Shown here: piece after piece, positions 44,501-53,968 of the stretch | How the letters are laid out: every line of letters starts with the position of its first letter | Position numbering within the stretch: the first letter of the stretch is position 1 | Assembly: GCF_006912135.1 (NCBI RefSeq) | Contig: NZ_VIRS01000018.1 | Coordinates: 124,001 to 188,000, forward strand | DNA from: Cryptosporangium phraense | GTDB taxonomy: Bacteria; Actinomycetota; Actinomycetes; Mycobacteriales; Cryptosporangiaceae | Length of the DNA: 64,000 nucleotides | Direction of reading: 5' to 3' | Made by a program: the position numbers and the translations under genes | Notes under the pieces: model-generated | Database searches by the model: none | What the model saw: only the letters and a program-made list of their open reading frames with translations | What the model was told of the DNA's origin: nothing

Positions 44501-47500
44501 GTGTTCAGTCGTGTGGCCATCGTCAACCGCGGAGAGGCCGCGATGCGGCTCATCCACGCCGTCCGGGATCTCTCCGCAGAGACCGGCGAGCGGATCGAGG
44601 TGGTCGCTCTCTACACCGATGCCGACCGATCCGCAACCTTCGTCCGCGAGGCCGACCTGAGCTACTCGCTCGGCCCGGCGTCCAAGCGGCCGTACCTGGA
44701 CCACGCGGTGCTCGAACGCGCGCTGGTCGAGACGAAGGCCGACGCGGCCTGGGTCGGCTGGGGCTTCGTCGCCGAGGACCCGGCGTTCGCCGAGCTCTGC
44801 GAGCGGATCGGCGTCACGTTCATCGGGCCCAGCGCCGACGCGATGCGTCGGCTCGGCGACAAGATCGGCGCCAAGCTGATCGCCGAGGAGGTCGGCGTCC
44901 CGGTCGCGCCGTGGAGCCGCGGCGAGGTCGCGACGCTCGAGGACGCGCTGCGGGCCGGCGCCGAGATCGGCTACCCGCTCATGCTCAAGGCGACGGCGGG
45001 CGGCGGCGGCCGCGGCATCCGCCGCGTCGACAACGCCGACGACCTGGCCGACGCCTACGAGCGAACCAGCCAGGAGGCGCTGCGGGCGTTCGGCTCGGGC
45101 ATCGTCTTCCTGGAGCGTCTGGTCACTGGCGCCCGGCACGTCGAAGTGCAGGTCATCGCCGACGGCCAGGGAACGGCCTGGGCGCTCGGCGTCCGGGACT
45201 GCTCGGTGCAGCGTCGGAACCAGAAGATCATCGAGGAGTCGTCCTCCGCCGTGCTCGAAGCGGCCCAGGTGGACGACCTCAAGAAGTCCGCCGAGCGGCT
45301 GGCGGTCAAGGTCGGCTACCGCGGGGCCTGCACGGTCGAGTTCCTGTACCACCCGGGCGAGAAGCTGTTCGCGTTCCTCGAGGTCAACACCCGCCTCCAG
45401 GTCGAGCACCCGATCACCGAGCTCACCACCGGCACCGATCTGGTCGCGCTGCAGCTGCACGTGGCCGGCGGCGGCAAGCTGGAAGGCCCGCAGCCGTCCG
45501 AGTCCGGCCACGCCGTCGAGGCCCGGCTCAACGCCGAGGACCCCGATCGCGACTTCGCGCCCGCCCCCGGCCGCATCGCCCGGCTCGTGCTCCCGGCCGG
45601 GCCCGGCGTCCGGGTCGACACCGGGGTCAGCGAGGGCGACACGATCCCGGCCGACTTCGACTCGATGATCGCGAAGATCATCGCCTACGGCCGCGACCGC
45701 GAGCACGCGCTCGGCCGGCTGCGCCGCGCGATGGCCGAGACGGTCGTGATCATCGAGGGCGGCGCCACCAACAAGAGCTTCGTCCTCGACCTGCTCGACC
45801 AGCCCGAGGTCATCGACGCCAGCGCCGACACGGGCTGGATCGACCGGGTCCGGGCCGAGGGCCGGCTGGTCAACCACCGGCATTCGGCGATCGCGCTGGC
45901 CGCCGCCGCGATCGAGGCCTACCAGGACGAGGAGGAGATCAGCCGCAACCGGCTGCTCGCTACCGCGCACGGCGGGCGTCCGCAGGTGCAGCACGAGCCC
46001 GGACGTCCGCTCGATCTGAAGCTGCGTGGTGTCGGCTACCGGGTCGCGGTCACCCGCACCGGCCCACAGCGTTTCCGGGTCGCGTTCCCGGGCGTGGCCA
46101 CGGCCGACGTCGAGATCGACCGCTTCGATCAGCACACCGGCCAGATCGTCGTCAACGGACACCGGTTCCGGCTGGTGTCGGCGACCCACGGCCCGATCCA
46201 CCTGGTGGAGGTCGACGGAGTCGCCCACCGGATCAGCCGGGACGAGGGCGGTGTCGTCCGGTCGCCGGCTCCGGCGCTGGTCGTCGCCACCCCGCTGGGG
46301 GTCGGGGACGAGGTCGAGGCCGGCGCGCCCATCCTCGTCCTCGAGAGCATGAAGATGGAGACCGTGCTGCGCGCGCCGTTCCGCGCGCGCGTCCGCGAGT
46401 GCGCGGTCTCGGTCGGCAGTCAGGTCGAGACCGGCGCAGCGCTGCTGCGCCTGGAGCCGTTGCCCGAGGACGGCGGCACCGAGACGGCGGAGGCGGAGTC
46501 CGACGCGGCGGTCGAGCTGGAGCTGCCCAACGGTCACGACGAGCCGGCCGCGGCCGAGCGGGTCACCCGTGGGCTGCAGGACCTGCGCAGCCTGCTGCTC
46601 GGTTTCGACGCCGACCCGCACGACTCCAAGCGCGTGCTGGCCGACTACCTGAGTGCCCGCGCCGAGCTGGGCGAGCGGCCGGTCCAGGGCGAGCTCGACC
46701 TGCTCACGGTGTTCGCCGACCTCTCCGAGCTGACCCGCAACCGGCCCAGCGGCGAGACCGACGTCGAGCCGGGCAGCCCGGTGCACAGCCCGCGCGAGTA
46801 CTTCTACAGCTACCTGCAGAGCCTCGACGTCGAGCGGGCCGGGGTGCCGGAGCGGTTCCAAGCCAAGCTCACCACGGTCCTGGCCCACTACGGCGTCACC
46901 GACCTCGACCGCAGCCCGGCGCTGGAGGCCGCGGTCTTCCGGATCACGCTGGCCCAGCAGCGGATGACCGCCGACGTGGCGATCGTGTCCGAGCTGCTGC
47001 GTCAGTGGCTGGCCGGTCTGCCGCCGATGGGCGCGCTGCGCGAGCCCGCCGGGCTCGTCCTCGAGCACCTCATCCAGGCCACCCAGGTCCGGTTCCCGAC
47101 CGTCTCCGACCTGGCCCGCGGTGTCGTCTTCCGCTGGTTCGCCCAGCCGCTGCTGCGTCGCAATCGGGCCGAGGTCTATGCGGCCGTCCGCGACGACCTC
47201 CGCTACCTCGATCACCATCCGGACGCTCCGGACCGTGCCGAGCGCATCCAGGCGCTGGTCGCCAGCGCCGAGCCGCTCGTCCGGCTGATCGGGCAGCGGA
47301 TCGGCCGTCCGGGCCGGGACCACGCGCCGCTGCTCGAGGTGTTCTGCCGTCGCTACTACGGCAACCGTGCGCTGTCCGACATCGTGGAGCAGGAGGCCGG
47401 CGGCTGCCGGTTCGTCGTCGCCACGCACACCACGCCGGAGCGGGTCACCAAGCTGGTGACGACCGCCGTCGACATCTCCGCGCTGCCGGACGCGATCAGC

Positions 47501-49990
47501 GCGGTCGGCGCCCTCGCCGACGGAGTGCCCGACCGGGGGCTCGTCGCCGACCTGTACCTGACCTGGGACGAGCAGCCGGACGCGGACGAGATGGCGGTGC
47601 GGCTCGGGGCCCGGATCGCTGAGCATCCGCTGCCCGCCGCGGTGCGGCGGATCACGATCACCGTGGCCGGGGTCAGCGGCGCGGCGATGCACCACCACTA
47701 CACGTTCCGCACCGACCGTCAGGGCGGCTTCGACGAGGACCGGCTGATCCGCGGGCTGCACCCGCAGATCGCCCGGCGTCTGCAACTGCAGCGGTGGGCC
47801 GCGTTCGGCCTCACCCGCCTGCCGTCGGCGGACGAGGAGATCTACCTGTTCAAGGCCGTCGCGCACAGCAACCCGGCGGACGAGCGGCTGATCGCGTTCG
47901 GCCAGGTCCGCGACCTGACGCCCCTGCGTGAGGCGGACGGACGGCTGGTCGCGCTGCCCGCGCTGGAGGACGCGATCAACGCCAGCCTGGACGCGATCCG
48001 CGGTATCCAGGCCCAGCGTCGCGAGAACCAGCGGTTCGACACGAACCGGATCATGATGTACGTCTGGCCGCCGACCGAGCTGACCAACGAGGAGATCGAG
48101 GCGCTGGTCCAGCGGGTCCTGCCGGCCACCGCCGGAGCGGGTCTGGAAGAGGTCCAGTTCATCGGCCGCGCGCCGACGCCCACCGGCGACCTGGCCGAGG
48201 TGTCGGTGCGGATCGGCTTCGACCCGGGGCGGGGCGTGCGGCTGGACGTCGGCGAACCGTCGGACGAGCCGTTCCAGCCGCTGGACGACTACCGGCAGAA
48301 GGTGCTGCGGGCGGCCCGGCGCGGAACCGTGTACCCGTACGAGCTGACCGGCCTGCTGGGATCGTTCGTCGAGCACGACCTGGACGAGACCGGCGCGCTC
48401 GTGCCGGTGTCCCGTCCGAAGGGCGAGAACAAGGCCGGGATCGTCGCCGGCGTCGTGAAGACGACGACGGCTCGCCACCCCGAGGGCATCACCCGGGTCG
48501 TGCTGCTCGGCGACCCGACCAAGGCGCTCGGCGCGCTGGCCGAGCCGGAGTGCTCGCGGGTGATCGCCGCGCTCGACCTGGCTGAACGCCTGCAGGTTCC
48601 GCTGGAGTGGTTCGCGCTCTCGGCGGGCGCGAAGATCTCGATGTCGTCGGGCGTCGAGAACATGGACTGGGTGGCGGCCGCTCTGAAGCGGATCGTCGAG
48701 TTCACCCAGGCCGGCGGCGAGATCAACATCGTCGTCGCGGGCATCACGGTCGGCGCGCAGCCGTACTGGAACGCCGAGGCGACGATGCTCATGCACACCA
48801 AGGGCATCCTGGTGATGACGCCGGACTCGGCCATGGTGCTCACCGGCAAGCAGTCGCTGGACTTCTCCGGCGGGGTCTCGGCCGAAGACAACTTCGGCAT
48901 CGGCGGGTACGACCGGGTCATGGGCCCGAACGGTCAGGCGCAGTACTGGGCGCCGAATCTGCCGGCTGCTCGCGACGTCCTCATGAAGCACTACGACCAC
49001 ACGTACGTGGTGCCGGGTGAGGCCGCACCCCGACGCGCGTCGACCGTCGACCCGGCCGACCGGGACGTGTCCGACTTCCCGCACGCGATCGTCGGCAGTG
49101 ACTTCCGGACGGTGGGCGAGATCTTCTCGTCGTCGTTGAACCCGGATCGGAAGAAGGCGTTCGACATCCGGACGGTCATGCGGGCGCTGTCCGATCAGGA
49201 CCATCCGGTGCTGGAGCGGTGGGCCGGGATGGCCGACGCGGAGACGTCGGCGGTGCAGGACGTGCACATCGGCGGACGGCCGGTGTGCCTGATCGGGATC
49301 GAGTCGCGGTCGGTGCCCCGGCGCGGGTTCCCGCCCACCGACGGCCCCGACACCTACACGGCCGGGACGCTGTTCCCGCGGTCGTCGAAGAAGACCGCGC
49401 GGGCGATCAACGCGGCCTCGGGCAACCGGCCGCTGGTCGTGCTGGCGAACCTGTCGGGCTTCGACGGGTCACCCGAGTCGATGCGCAAGCTGCAGCTGGA
49501 GTACGGCGCCGAGATCGGGCGGGCGATCGTCAACTTCCGCGGGCCGATCGTGTTCTGCGTGATCTCGCGGTACCACGGCGGGGCGTTCGTCGTGTTCTCG
49601 AAGGCGCTGAACCCGAACATGACCGTGCTGGCGCTGGAGGGCTCGTTCGCGTCGGTGCTCGGTGGGGCTCCGGCCGCGGCCGTGGTGTTCTCGTCCGAGG
49701 TGAACAACCGGACGGCGACCGACCCGCGGGTGACCGAGCTGCAGTCGCAGCTGCCGACCGTGAGCGGCGCCGATCGGGCCGCGCTGACCGCGCGGCTCGC
49801 GGACGTGCGGTCGGCGGTGCGGGCCGAGAAGCTCGGTGAGGTCGCGGCCGAGTTCGACCGCGTGCACAGCATTCAGCGGGCGGTGGAGGTGGGGTCGGTC
49901 GACGCGATCATCAGCGCCGCGGAGCTGCGTCCGAAGATCATCGAGGCGATCGAGGCGGGGATCGCAGCCAGTCTCGAATCGTCGCGTTGA
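44501..49990 (+). CDS. single-chain multidomain acyl-CoA carboxylase
   Basis: 1829 residues from GTG 44501 with AGGGGAGG 10 bases upstream. Order: biotin carboxylase (about 1-455; KATAGGGGRGIRRV, EVQVIADGQG, EVNTRLQVEHPITE), biotin carrier with Lys618 in LESMKMET, a central region as in eukaryotic acetyl-CoA carboxylase (about 680-1250), and both carboxyltransferase halves (about 1290-1829; GENKAGIVAGVVKTTTARHP, SSGVENMDWVAAALKRI, RYHGGAFVVFSKALNPNM). It carboxylates an acyl-CoA, probably acetyl-CoA to malonyl-CoA, with ATP and bicarbonate. Such one-chain enzymes occur in some actinomycetes besides the usual split subunits. No biotin ligase is in view. Confidence 0.93.
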   Translation: MFSRVAIVNRGEAAMRLIHAVRDLSAETGERIEVVALYTDADRSATFVREADLSYSLGPASKRPYLDHAVLERALVETKADAAWVGWGFVAEDPAFAELCERIGVTFIGPSADAMRRLGDKIGAKLIAEEVGVPVAPWSRGEVATLEDALRAGAEIGYPLMLKATAGGGGRGIRRVDNADDLADAYERTSQEALRAFGSGIVFLERLVTGARHVEVQVIADGQGTAWALGVRDCSVQRRNQKIIEESSSAVLEAAQVDDLKKSAERLAVKVGYRGACTVEFLYHPGEKLFAFLEVNTRLQVEHPITELTTGTDLVALQLHVAGGGKLEGPQPSESGHAVEARLNAEDPDRDFAPAPGRIARLVLPAGPGVRVDTGVSEGDTIPADFDSMIAKIIAYGRDREHALGRLRRAMAETVVIIEGGATNKSFVLDLLDQPEVIDASADTGWIDRVRAEGRLVNHRHSAIALAAAAIEAYQDEEEISRNRLLATAHGGRPQVQHEPGRPLDLKLRGVGYRVAVTRTGPQRFRVAFPGVATADVEIDRFDQHTGQIVVNGHRFRLVSATHGPIHLVEVDGVAHRISRDEGGVVRSPAPALVVATPLGVGDEVEAGAPILVLESMKMETVLRAPFRARVRECAVSVGSQVETGAALLRLEPLPEDGGTETAEAESDAAVELELPNGHDEPAAAERVTRGLQDLRSLLLGFDADPHDSKRVLADYLSARAELGERPVQGELDLLTVFADLSELTRNRPSGETDVEPGSPVHSPREYFYSYLQSLDVERAGVPERFQAKLTTVLAHYGVTDLDRSPALEAAVFRITLAQQRMTADVAIVSELLRQWLAGLPPMGALREPAGLVLEHLIQATQVRFPTVSDLARGVVFRWFAQPLLRRNRAEVYAAVRDDLRYLDHHPDAPDRAERIQALVASAEPLVRLIGQRIGRPGRDHAPLLEVFCRRYYGNRALSDIVEQEAGGCRFVVATHTTPERVTKLVTTAVDISALPDAISAVGALADGVPDRGLVADLYLTWDEQPDADEMAVRLGARIAEHPLPAAVRRITITVAGVSGAAMHHHYTFRTDRQGGFDEDRLIRGLHPQIARRLQLQRWAAFGLTRLPSADEEIYLFKAVAHSNPADERLIAFGQVRDLTPLREADGRLVALPALEDAINASLDAIRGIQAQRRENQRFDTNRIMMYVWPPTELTNEEIEALVQRVLPATAGAGLEEVQFIGRAPTPTGDLAEVSVRIGFDPGRGVRLDVGEPSDEPFQPLDDYRQKVLRAARRGTVYPYELTGLLGSFVEHDLDETGALVPVSRPKGENKAGIVAGVVKTTTARHPEGITRVVLLGDPTKALGALAEPECSRVIAALDLAERLQVPLEWFALSAGAKISMSSGVENMDWVAAALKRIVEFTQAGGEINIVVAGITVGAQPYWNAEATMLMHTKGILVMTPDSAMVLTGKQSLDFSGGVSAEDNFGIGGYDRVMGPNGQAQYWAPNLPAARDVLMKHYDHTYVVPGEAAPRRASTVDPADRDVSDFPHAIVGSDFRTVGEIFSSSLNPDRKKAFDIRTVMRALSDQDHPVLERWAGMADAETSAVQDVHIGGRPVCLIGIESRSVPRRGFPPTDGPDTYTAGTLFPRSSKKTARAINAASGNRPLVVLANLSGFDGSPESMRKLQLEYGAEIGRAIVNFRGPIVFCVISRYHGGAFVVFSKALNPNMTVLALEGSFASVLGGAPAAAVVFSSEVNNRTATDPRVTELQSQLPTVSGADRAALTARLADVRSAVRAEKLGEVAAEFDRVHSIQRAVEVGSVDAIISAAELRPKIIEAIEAGIAASLESSR

Positions 49991-50696
49991 ACCGGTCGGG
50001 GGCCTCGACGTTCCAGGCGTGGCCGACGCCGGGGACGATTCGGCCGGTCGCGCCCGGGATCTGGGTCACCGAGCGGCGGATGATCGGGGACTCCCGGCCG
50101 CCGGCCAGCACGAGCGTCGGCGCCGGGGCGGCGGTCGGCGGGGCGCCGGCGGACGGTCGGCGGCCGGCGGACGGGCGGTAGCGGGAGACTTCCTGGGCGG
50201 CGCGGAGGTAGGTGCCGGGGCGGAGCGCGCGGATGGCCTCGGCGTGCGCGGCCCGGGCGTCTTCCGGCAGGCCGAGACGGCGGGCCTGCGCGTCGACGAG
50301 CCGGGCGCTCCGTAGCTGGGCGGTCGTCAGCCGGACGCCGGCGCGCAGGAACCAGCGGTGGGGCCACGGCTCGGCGGTCACCCCGCTGACGACGGCGCGC
50401 TCCACGACGTCGGACGGGAGCTCGAGGGCGACGTAGCCGCCGAGGGAGAGCCCGACGACGGCGGCGCGGCCCGCGGTCGAGCGGATCACGTCCGCGACCC
50501 GGGCCGCGGTGTCCGACAGCGACACCCACGGGACGCCGTTGCTGAGCCCGTGGCCGGGCAGGTCCACGACCAGGCAGTAGCGGTCGGGGAACGCCGGGAG
50601 CTGGCGCCACCACATCCACCCGGCGGTGGCGATGCCGTGCAGGAACACCAGCGCCGGGGCGGCCGGATCGCCAGTCCGTTCCACGTGGAGCAACAC
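49938..50696 (-). CDS. alpha/beta hydrolase
   Basis: 252 residues. Oxyanion HG in VFLHGIATAGWMWW, nucleophile Ser in VGLSLGGYVAL, final His in PGVGHAWNVEAPDRFN. Acid residue probably in TLVLAGGRESP. The substrate is unknown. The last 53 bases overlap the 3' end of the carboxylase gene on the other strand, which is long for a tail-to-tail overlap. Divergent from the MBL gene by about 30 bp. Confidence 0.9.
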   Translation of the reverse strand: MLLHVERTGDPAAPALVFLHGIATAGWMWWRQLPAFPDRYCLVVDLPGHGLSNGVPWVSLSDTAARVADVIRSTAGRAAVVGLSLGGYVALELPSDVVERAVVSGVTAEPWPHRWFLRAGVRLTTAQLRSARLVDAQARRLGLPEDARAAHAEAIRALRPGTYLRAAQEVSRYRPSAGRRPSAGAPPTAAPAPTLVLAGGRESPIIRRSVTQIPGATGRIVPGVGHAWNVEAPDRFNATIRDWLRSPPRSPR

Positions 50697-50725
50697 CCGG
50701 CCAGGGTGGCACGCGCGCCTCTAGG

Positions 50726-51490
50726 ATGCCGACCGTGAGGATCACCCACGTCGGTGGGCCGACGGTTCTGTTCGAGGTGGCGGGCCGCCGGATCCTGACC
50801 GACCCGACGTTCGACCCGCCCGGCCGTCGGTACAACTTCGGTCTCGGGACCGCGTCCCGGAAGGTGGCGGGTCCGGCCCTGTCGGCCGACGCCGTCGGCC
50901 CGGTCGACGTCGTGCTGCTCAGCCACGACCACCACGCCGACAATCTGGACGACGCCGGGCGCGCCGTTCTCCCGTCGGCCGGCACCGTGGTGACGACGAC
51001 GAGCGGGGCCCGGCGGCTGGGTCTGCCGAACGCCCGGGGGCTGGCGCCGTGGGAGTCGACGGTGCTCTCCTCGCTGGGAGTGCCCGACCTGACGATCACC
51101 GCGACGCCGTGCCGGCACGGTCCGCCGCTGTCGCACCCGATCGTGGGGGACGTGGTGGGGTTCGCGCTGTCCTGGGAGGGCGCGGGCACGCTGTGGATGA
51201 CCGGCGACACCGTGCTGTACGACGCGGTGCGCGAGGTGCCGAAGCGGATCGACGTCGACACGATGTTGTTGCACCTGGGCAGCGTGCAGTTCGGGTTGAC
51301 CGGTCCGGTGCGGTACTCGATGAACGCGCGCGAGGGTGCGGAGTTGATCGAGCTGGCCGGGCCGAGGGTGGTGGTGCCGGTGCACTACGAGGGGTGGAGC
51401 CACTTCCACGAACCGGAGTCCGAGGCCCGTTCGGTTCTCGGTGGTGGGCAGGTGCACTGGCTCGAACGCGGGGTAAGTACCGAGGTATGA
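50726..51490 (+). CDS. MBL-fold metallo-hydrolase
   Basis: 254 residues from ATG 50726 (GTG 50735 possible). Metal motif in LLSHDHHADNLD, further ligands in TPCRHGPPL, TLWMTGDTVLYD and VVPVHYEGWSHF. UlaG/L-ascorbate-lactonase-like branch, with DPTFDPPGRRYNFG near the start. Probable hydrolase of unknown substrate. ATGA overlap with the next gene. Confidence 0.9.
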   Translation: MPTVRITHVGGPTVLFEVAGRRILTDPTFDPPGRRYNFGLGTASRKVAGPALSADAVGPVDVVLLSHDHHADNLDDAGRAVLPSAGTVVTTTSGARRLGLPNARGLAPWESTVLSSLGVPDLTITATPCRHGPPLSHPIVGDVVGFALSWEGAGTLWMTGDTVLYDAVREVPKRIDVDTMLLHLGSVQFGLTGPVRYSMNAREGAELIELAGPRVVVPVHYEGWSHFHEPESEARSVLGGGQVHWLERGVSTEV

Positions 51491-51909
51491 CCTCAGCACT
51501 GGAACTGCACGGGACGCCGCACGTCGACCGGTACCTGGAGACGAACGGCGAGGACGGTTACCACTGGCGGAACGGGACGACGATCCTGTTGCTGTTCACG
51601 AAGGGGCGGAAGTCGGGTGAGCAGCGGACGCATGCGCTGATCTTCCGGCCGTGGGGGGACGGGTCTTATCTGGTGGTCGCGTCCAAGGGTGGGAACGATG
51701 TGGCGCCGGCCTGGTTCCTGAATCTGGAGGCCGATCCGGCGGTCGAGGTGCAGGTGAAGGGGGATCGGTTCGCGGCGCGGGCTCGGGTGGCTACGCCGGA
51801 GGAGAAGCCGGGGATGTGGGCGGAGATGGTTTCGGCTTGGCCGGATTATGACGAGTACCAGAAGAAGACGAGTCGCGAGATTCCGGTAGTGGTGCTGGAG
51901 CGCGTTTAG
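51487..51909 (+). CDS. F420-dependent DDN-family reductase
   Basis: 140 residues: ILLLFTKGRKSGEQRTHALI, YLVVASKGGNDVAPAWFLNL and EADPAVEVQVKGDRFAARAR match the deazaflavin (F420)-dependent nitroreductase family, whose best known member activates pretomanid. It reduces quinones or other acceptors with F420H2. Translationally coupled to the MBL gene (ATGA). Last gene before the repeat-rich gap. Confidence 0.9.
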   Translation: MTSALELHGTPHVDRYLETNGEDGYHWRNGTTILLLFTKGRKSGEQRTHALIFRPWGDGSYLVVASKGGNDVAPAWFLNLEADPAVEVQVKGDRFAARARVATPEEKPGMWAEMVSAWPDYDEYQKKTSREIPVVVLERV

Positions 51910-52701
51910 GTTTTTGGTAGTGGTCCGCGGGGCCGGGGTGCGAGCTACCAAGCTGACGCTGGTTGCGTCGGCCGCCTCGGCCGCGGCGGGGCGGTCGCCA
52001 CCGCATTGGGGCTCTTGCCCGTGAACACCTCGAGCGGCTAGCTGTCCGCATGGACCGGCCGCCTGGGGCATCGAGCGTCGGCGCGCCGAACGGCAGGATC
52101 CGCGCGTCCGGCGCCCCCGCCGCGGCGGGGCATGGTCTATTGCATTGGCGTTTTTCTCCGGCCGGTACCGCATACGGGCTCTGGCTCGCGAGCTAGGGCT
52201 CGGCGCGTACGGCGCGCTCAGCCACCGCCGGGCCGGCGCGTTGGGTAGGGCGCCTCGATCGACAGGTCGACCCGCCGGGGCCGCAGCGCCGACTCCAACA
52301 CGTCCACGCGGTTCGCCGGAGGAACGCGGCCTCGGCGTCTTCGGACGGGCCGCCCAGGGGCGCCAGGGCCGCGAACAGCGGCCCCGGGTGTACTGGTCGC
52401 GGTCCTCGGCGAGCAGGTCGTGGTCGTCCAGCATTGGCGCGGGGCTTCCCAGCGGGTTGGGCTGTCGCTGCAGTCGAATGTGCGGCGCCTCCGGAACCGC
52501 GACCGATCTCGAGGCGTCGCTAGCGGGCGCAGTCAGCGCTATGCCCAAAGCCGGTGGCGACCCGTTCCAAACTGGTCGGATGCCTTTCCGGGCCCGAGGT
52601 CCGCCGACGATTCGGTCGCGCGGCGCGGCGCGCGGGCAATCAGCGCTGCTGGCGAAGATGCGGCGATCCGCTGGAGCCCGGTTGGGCCGGGCCGCCGGGT
52701 C

Positions 52702-52773
52702 CGCCACCGCACGGTCGCGCGGCGTCGCCACCGCACGGTCGTGCGACGTCGCCACCGCACGGTCGCGCGGCGC
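52702..52773 (+). repeat. 24-bp tandem array, three units
   Basis: Three 24-bp units, each starting CGCCACCGCACGGTCG and ending in a variable GYGCGRCG part. Sits in the middle of copy 1 of the large repeat. The period of 24 gives 8-residue repeats in every frame. Confidence 0.85.
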
Positions 52774-53064
52774 GGCCCGGGCGTGGGTCGGCTGAGGGCG
52801 GGCGCGGGGACGACCTCGGGTGGCGTCGGCCGGGTCTGTGGGTTGGCGGCCGCGACAGCCCGATCCGATCGATCTCGACGCGTTGCTGGCGGGCGCGGTC
52901 AGCGCTGCGCGAAGTCGGTGGGGAACCGTTCCGAACCGGTCGGACGCGTTTCCGGGCCCGCGGTCTGCAGACGATTCGGTACGCGGCGCGGCGCGGGTGC
53001 GATCAGCGCTGCTGGCGAGGATGCGGCGATCGGCTGGAGCCCGGTTGGGCCGGGCGGCCGGGTC

Positions 53065-53208
53065 CGCCACCGCACGGTCGTGCGGCGTCGCCACCGCACG
53101 GTCGTGCGATGTCGCCACCGCACGGTCGTGCGGCGTCGCCACCGCACGGTCGTGCGATGTCGCCACCGCACGGTCGTGCGACGTTGCCACCGCACGGTCG
53201 CGCGGCGC
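53065..53208 (+). repeat. 24-bp tandem array, six units
   Basis: Six units of the same 24-bp repeat as at 52702-52773; the last has T in place of the first C. The last three bases alternate in a higher-order pattern (GGC, GAT, GGC, GAT, GAC), which suggests expansion by two-unit steps. Confidence 0.85.
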
Positions 53209-53793
53209 GGCCCGGGCGCGGGTCGGCTGAGGGCAGACGCGGGGACGACCTCGGGTGGCGTCGGCCGGGTCTGTGGCTCGGCGGCCGCGACAGCATGATC
53301 CGATCGATCTCGACGCGTTGCTAGCGGGCGCCCCGAGACCGACCGCGACCCTGGCGGCCCGGCCGCACCAGTGAGCCTGTGCTGAAGGCCGCCGCGGTCA
53401 GCCTGACGGGGGATTCTCGGCCGCCGCCTGACGGGCCGCGGGCATGCCTGCCTCCGCAGATCCGACCGCCCGAGCGCGGAGCCCGCACGTGTAGCCGCCG
53501 AGCCACAGACCCGTCCGGCGCCTAAGGGGATGCCCCCGCATCCGCTCTCGGTCGAGACACCCGGGCCGCGTCGCGCGACCGTGTGGTGGCGGCCCCGACA
53601 GTCCGGTCCGACCGGTCTGAAGCGGTTCGCCACCGACGTTGCGCACAGCGCTGACTGCGCCTTCGGGAATGTGAGGCCCGCTCCGAGATTCGGGCGCGCC
53701 GGCATCGATGTGGAGCCACCTCCCCGAATCGGCCACGGAATTGGCCGTCGATCATCGTGTGATTGTCATCGGCCCCGCCCGAATGCAATTCTT

Positions 53794-53861
53794 TCATGAA
53801 GTCCTCATGAGAATCAGCCCCCGATAAACCCCGCTCATGAGCGGCTCATGAAGGTGAGTCG
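53794..53861 (+). promoter_or_regulatory. paired TCATGA boxes upstream of binding-protein gene
   Basis: TCATGA occurs at 53794, 53805, 53835 and 53846: two pairs, each pair 11 bp apart as for OmpR-type regulators. TGAGTCG follows 9 bp after the start of the last box (53855-53861). The same set is found at 56645-56697. They probably bind the OmpR-type regulator encoded at 55914-56648 and activate the gene at 53969. Confidence 0.75.
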
Positions 53862-53968
53862 ATCGCTGAAAATAGAGTCGCTTATTTGCCCGATCGGCTT
53901 TTCTTTGCGCTCCGGGCTGTGATCGAATTCGTCCGTCGCTGCCGATTCCCGTGGAAGAAAGCTGGTCG

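Larger units (their letters stand above)
52501..53334 (+). repeat. large direct repeat, two full copies and one partial
   Basis: Copy 1 spans 52501-52866 and copy 2 spans 52867-53301. Both start GATCTCGA-GCGT-GCT-GC and then run GGGCGC-GTCAGCGCT; a third start is seen at 53302-53334. The copies are similar throughout, with shared stretches such as GATGCGGCGATC and GACGACCTCGGGTGGCGTCG. Copy 2 is 69 bases longer, almost all due to three extra 24-bp units. Confidence 0.8.
51910..53793. other. non-coding region with nested repeats
   Basis: About 1.9 kb between the DDN gene and the first regulatory hexamers. All six frames are open for long runs only because the DNA is very GC-rich and repeated in multiples of 3 bases. 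None shows a domain. It holds a two-and-a-bit copy direct repeat of about 370-435 bp, each copy with a 24-bp tandem array inside. Confidence 0.6.

Noticed and set aside
44369-49267. A 1632-residue open frame antisense to the acyl-CoA carboxylase gene.
   Set aside because: It mirrors the codon pattern of a strong real gene, shows no domain and is a usual high-GC artefact.
51493-53190. A 565-residue minus-strand frame with 8-residue repeats across the repeat region and the DDN gene.
   Set aside because: The repeats come from the 24-bp DNA array and read in every frame; its 3' part is antisense to the DDN gene.
52702-53208. 24-bp arrays considered as a CRISPR.
   Set aside because: Units follow one another without spacers and no cas gene is near.
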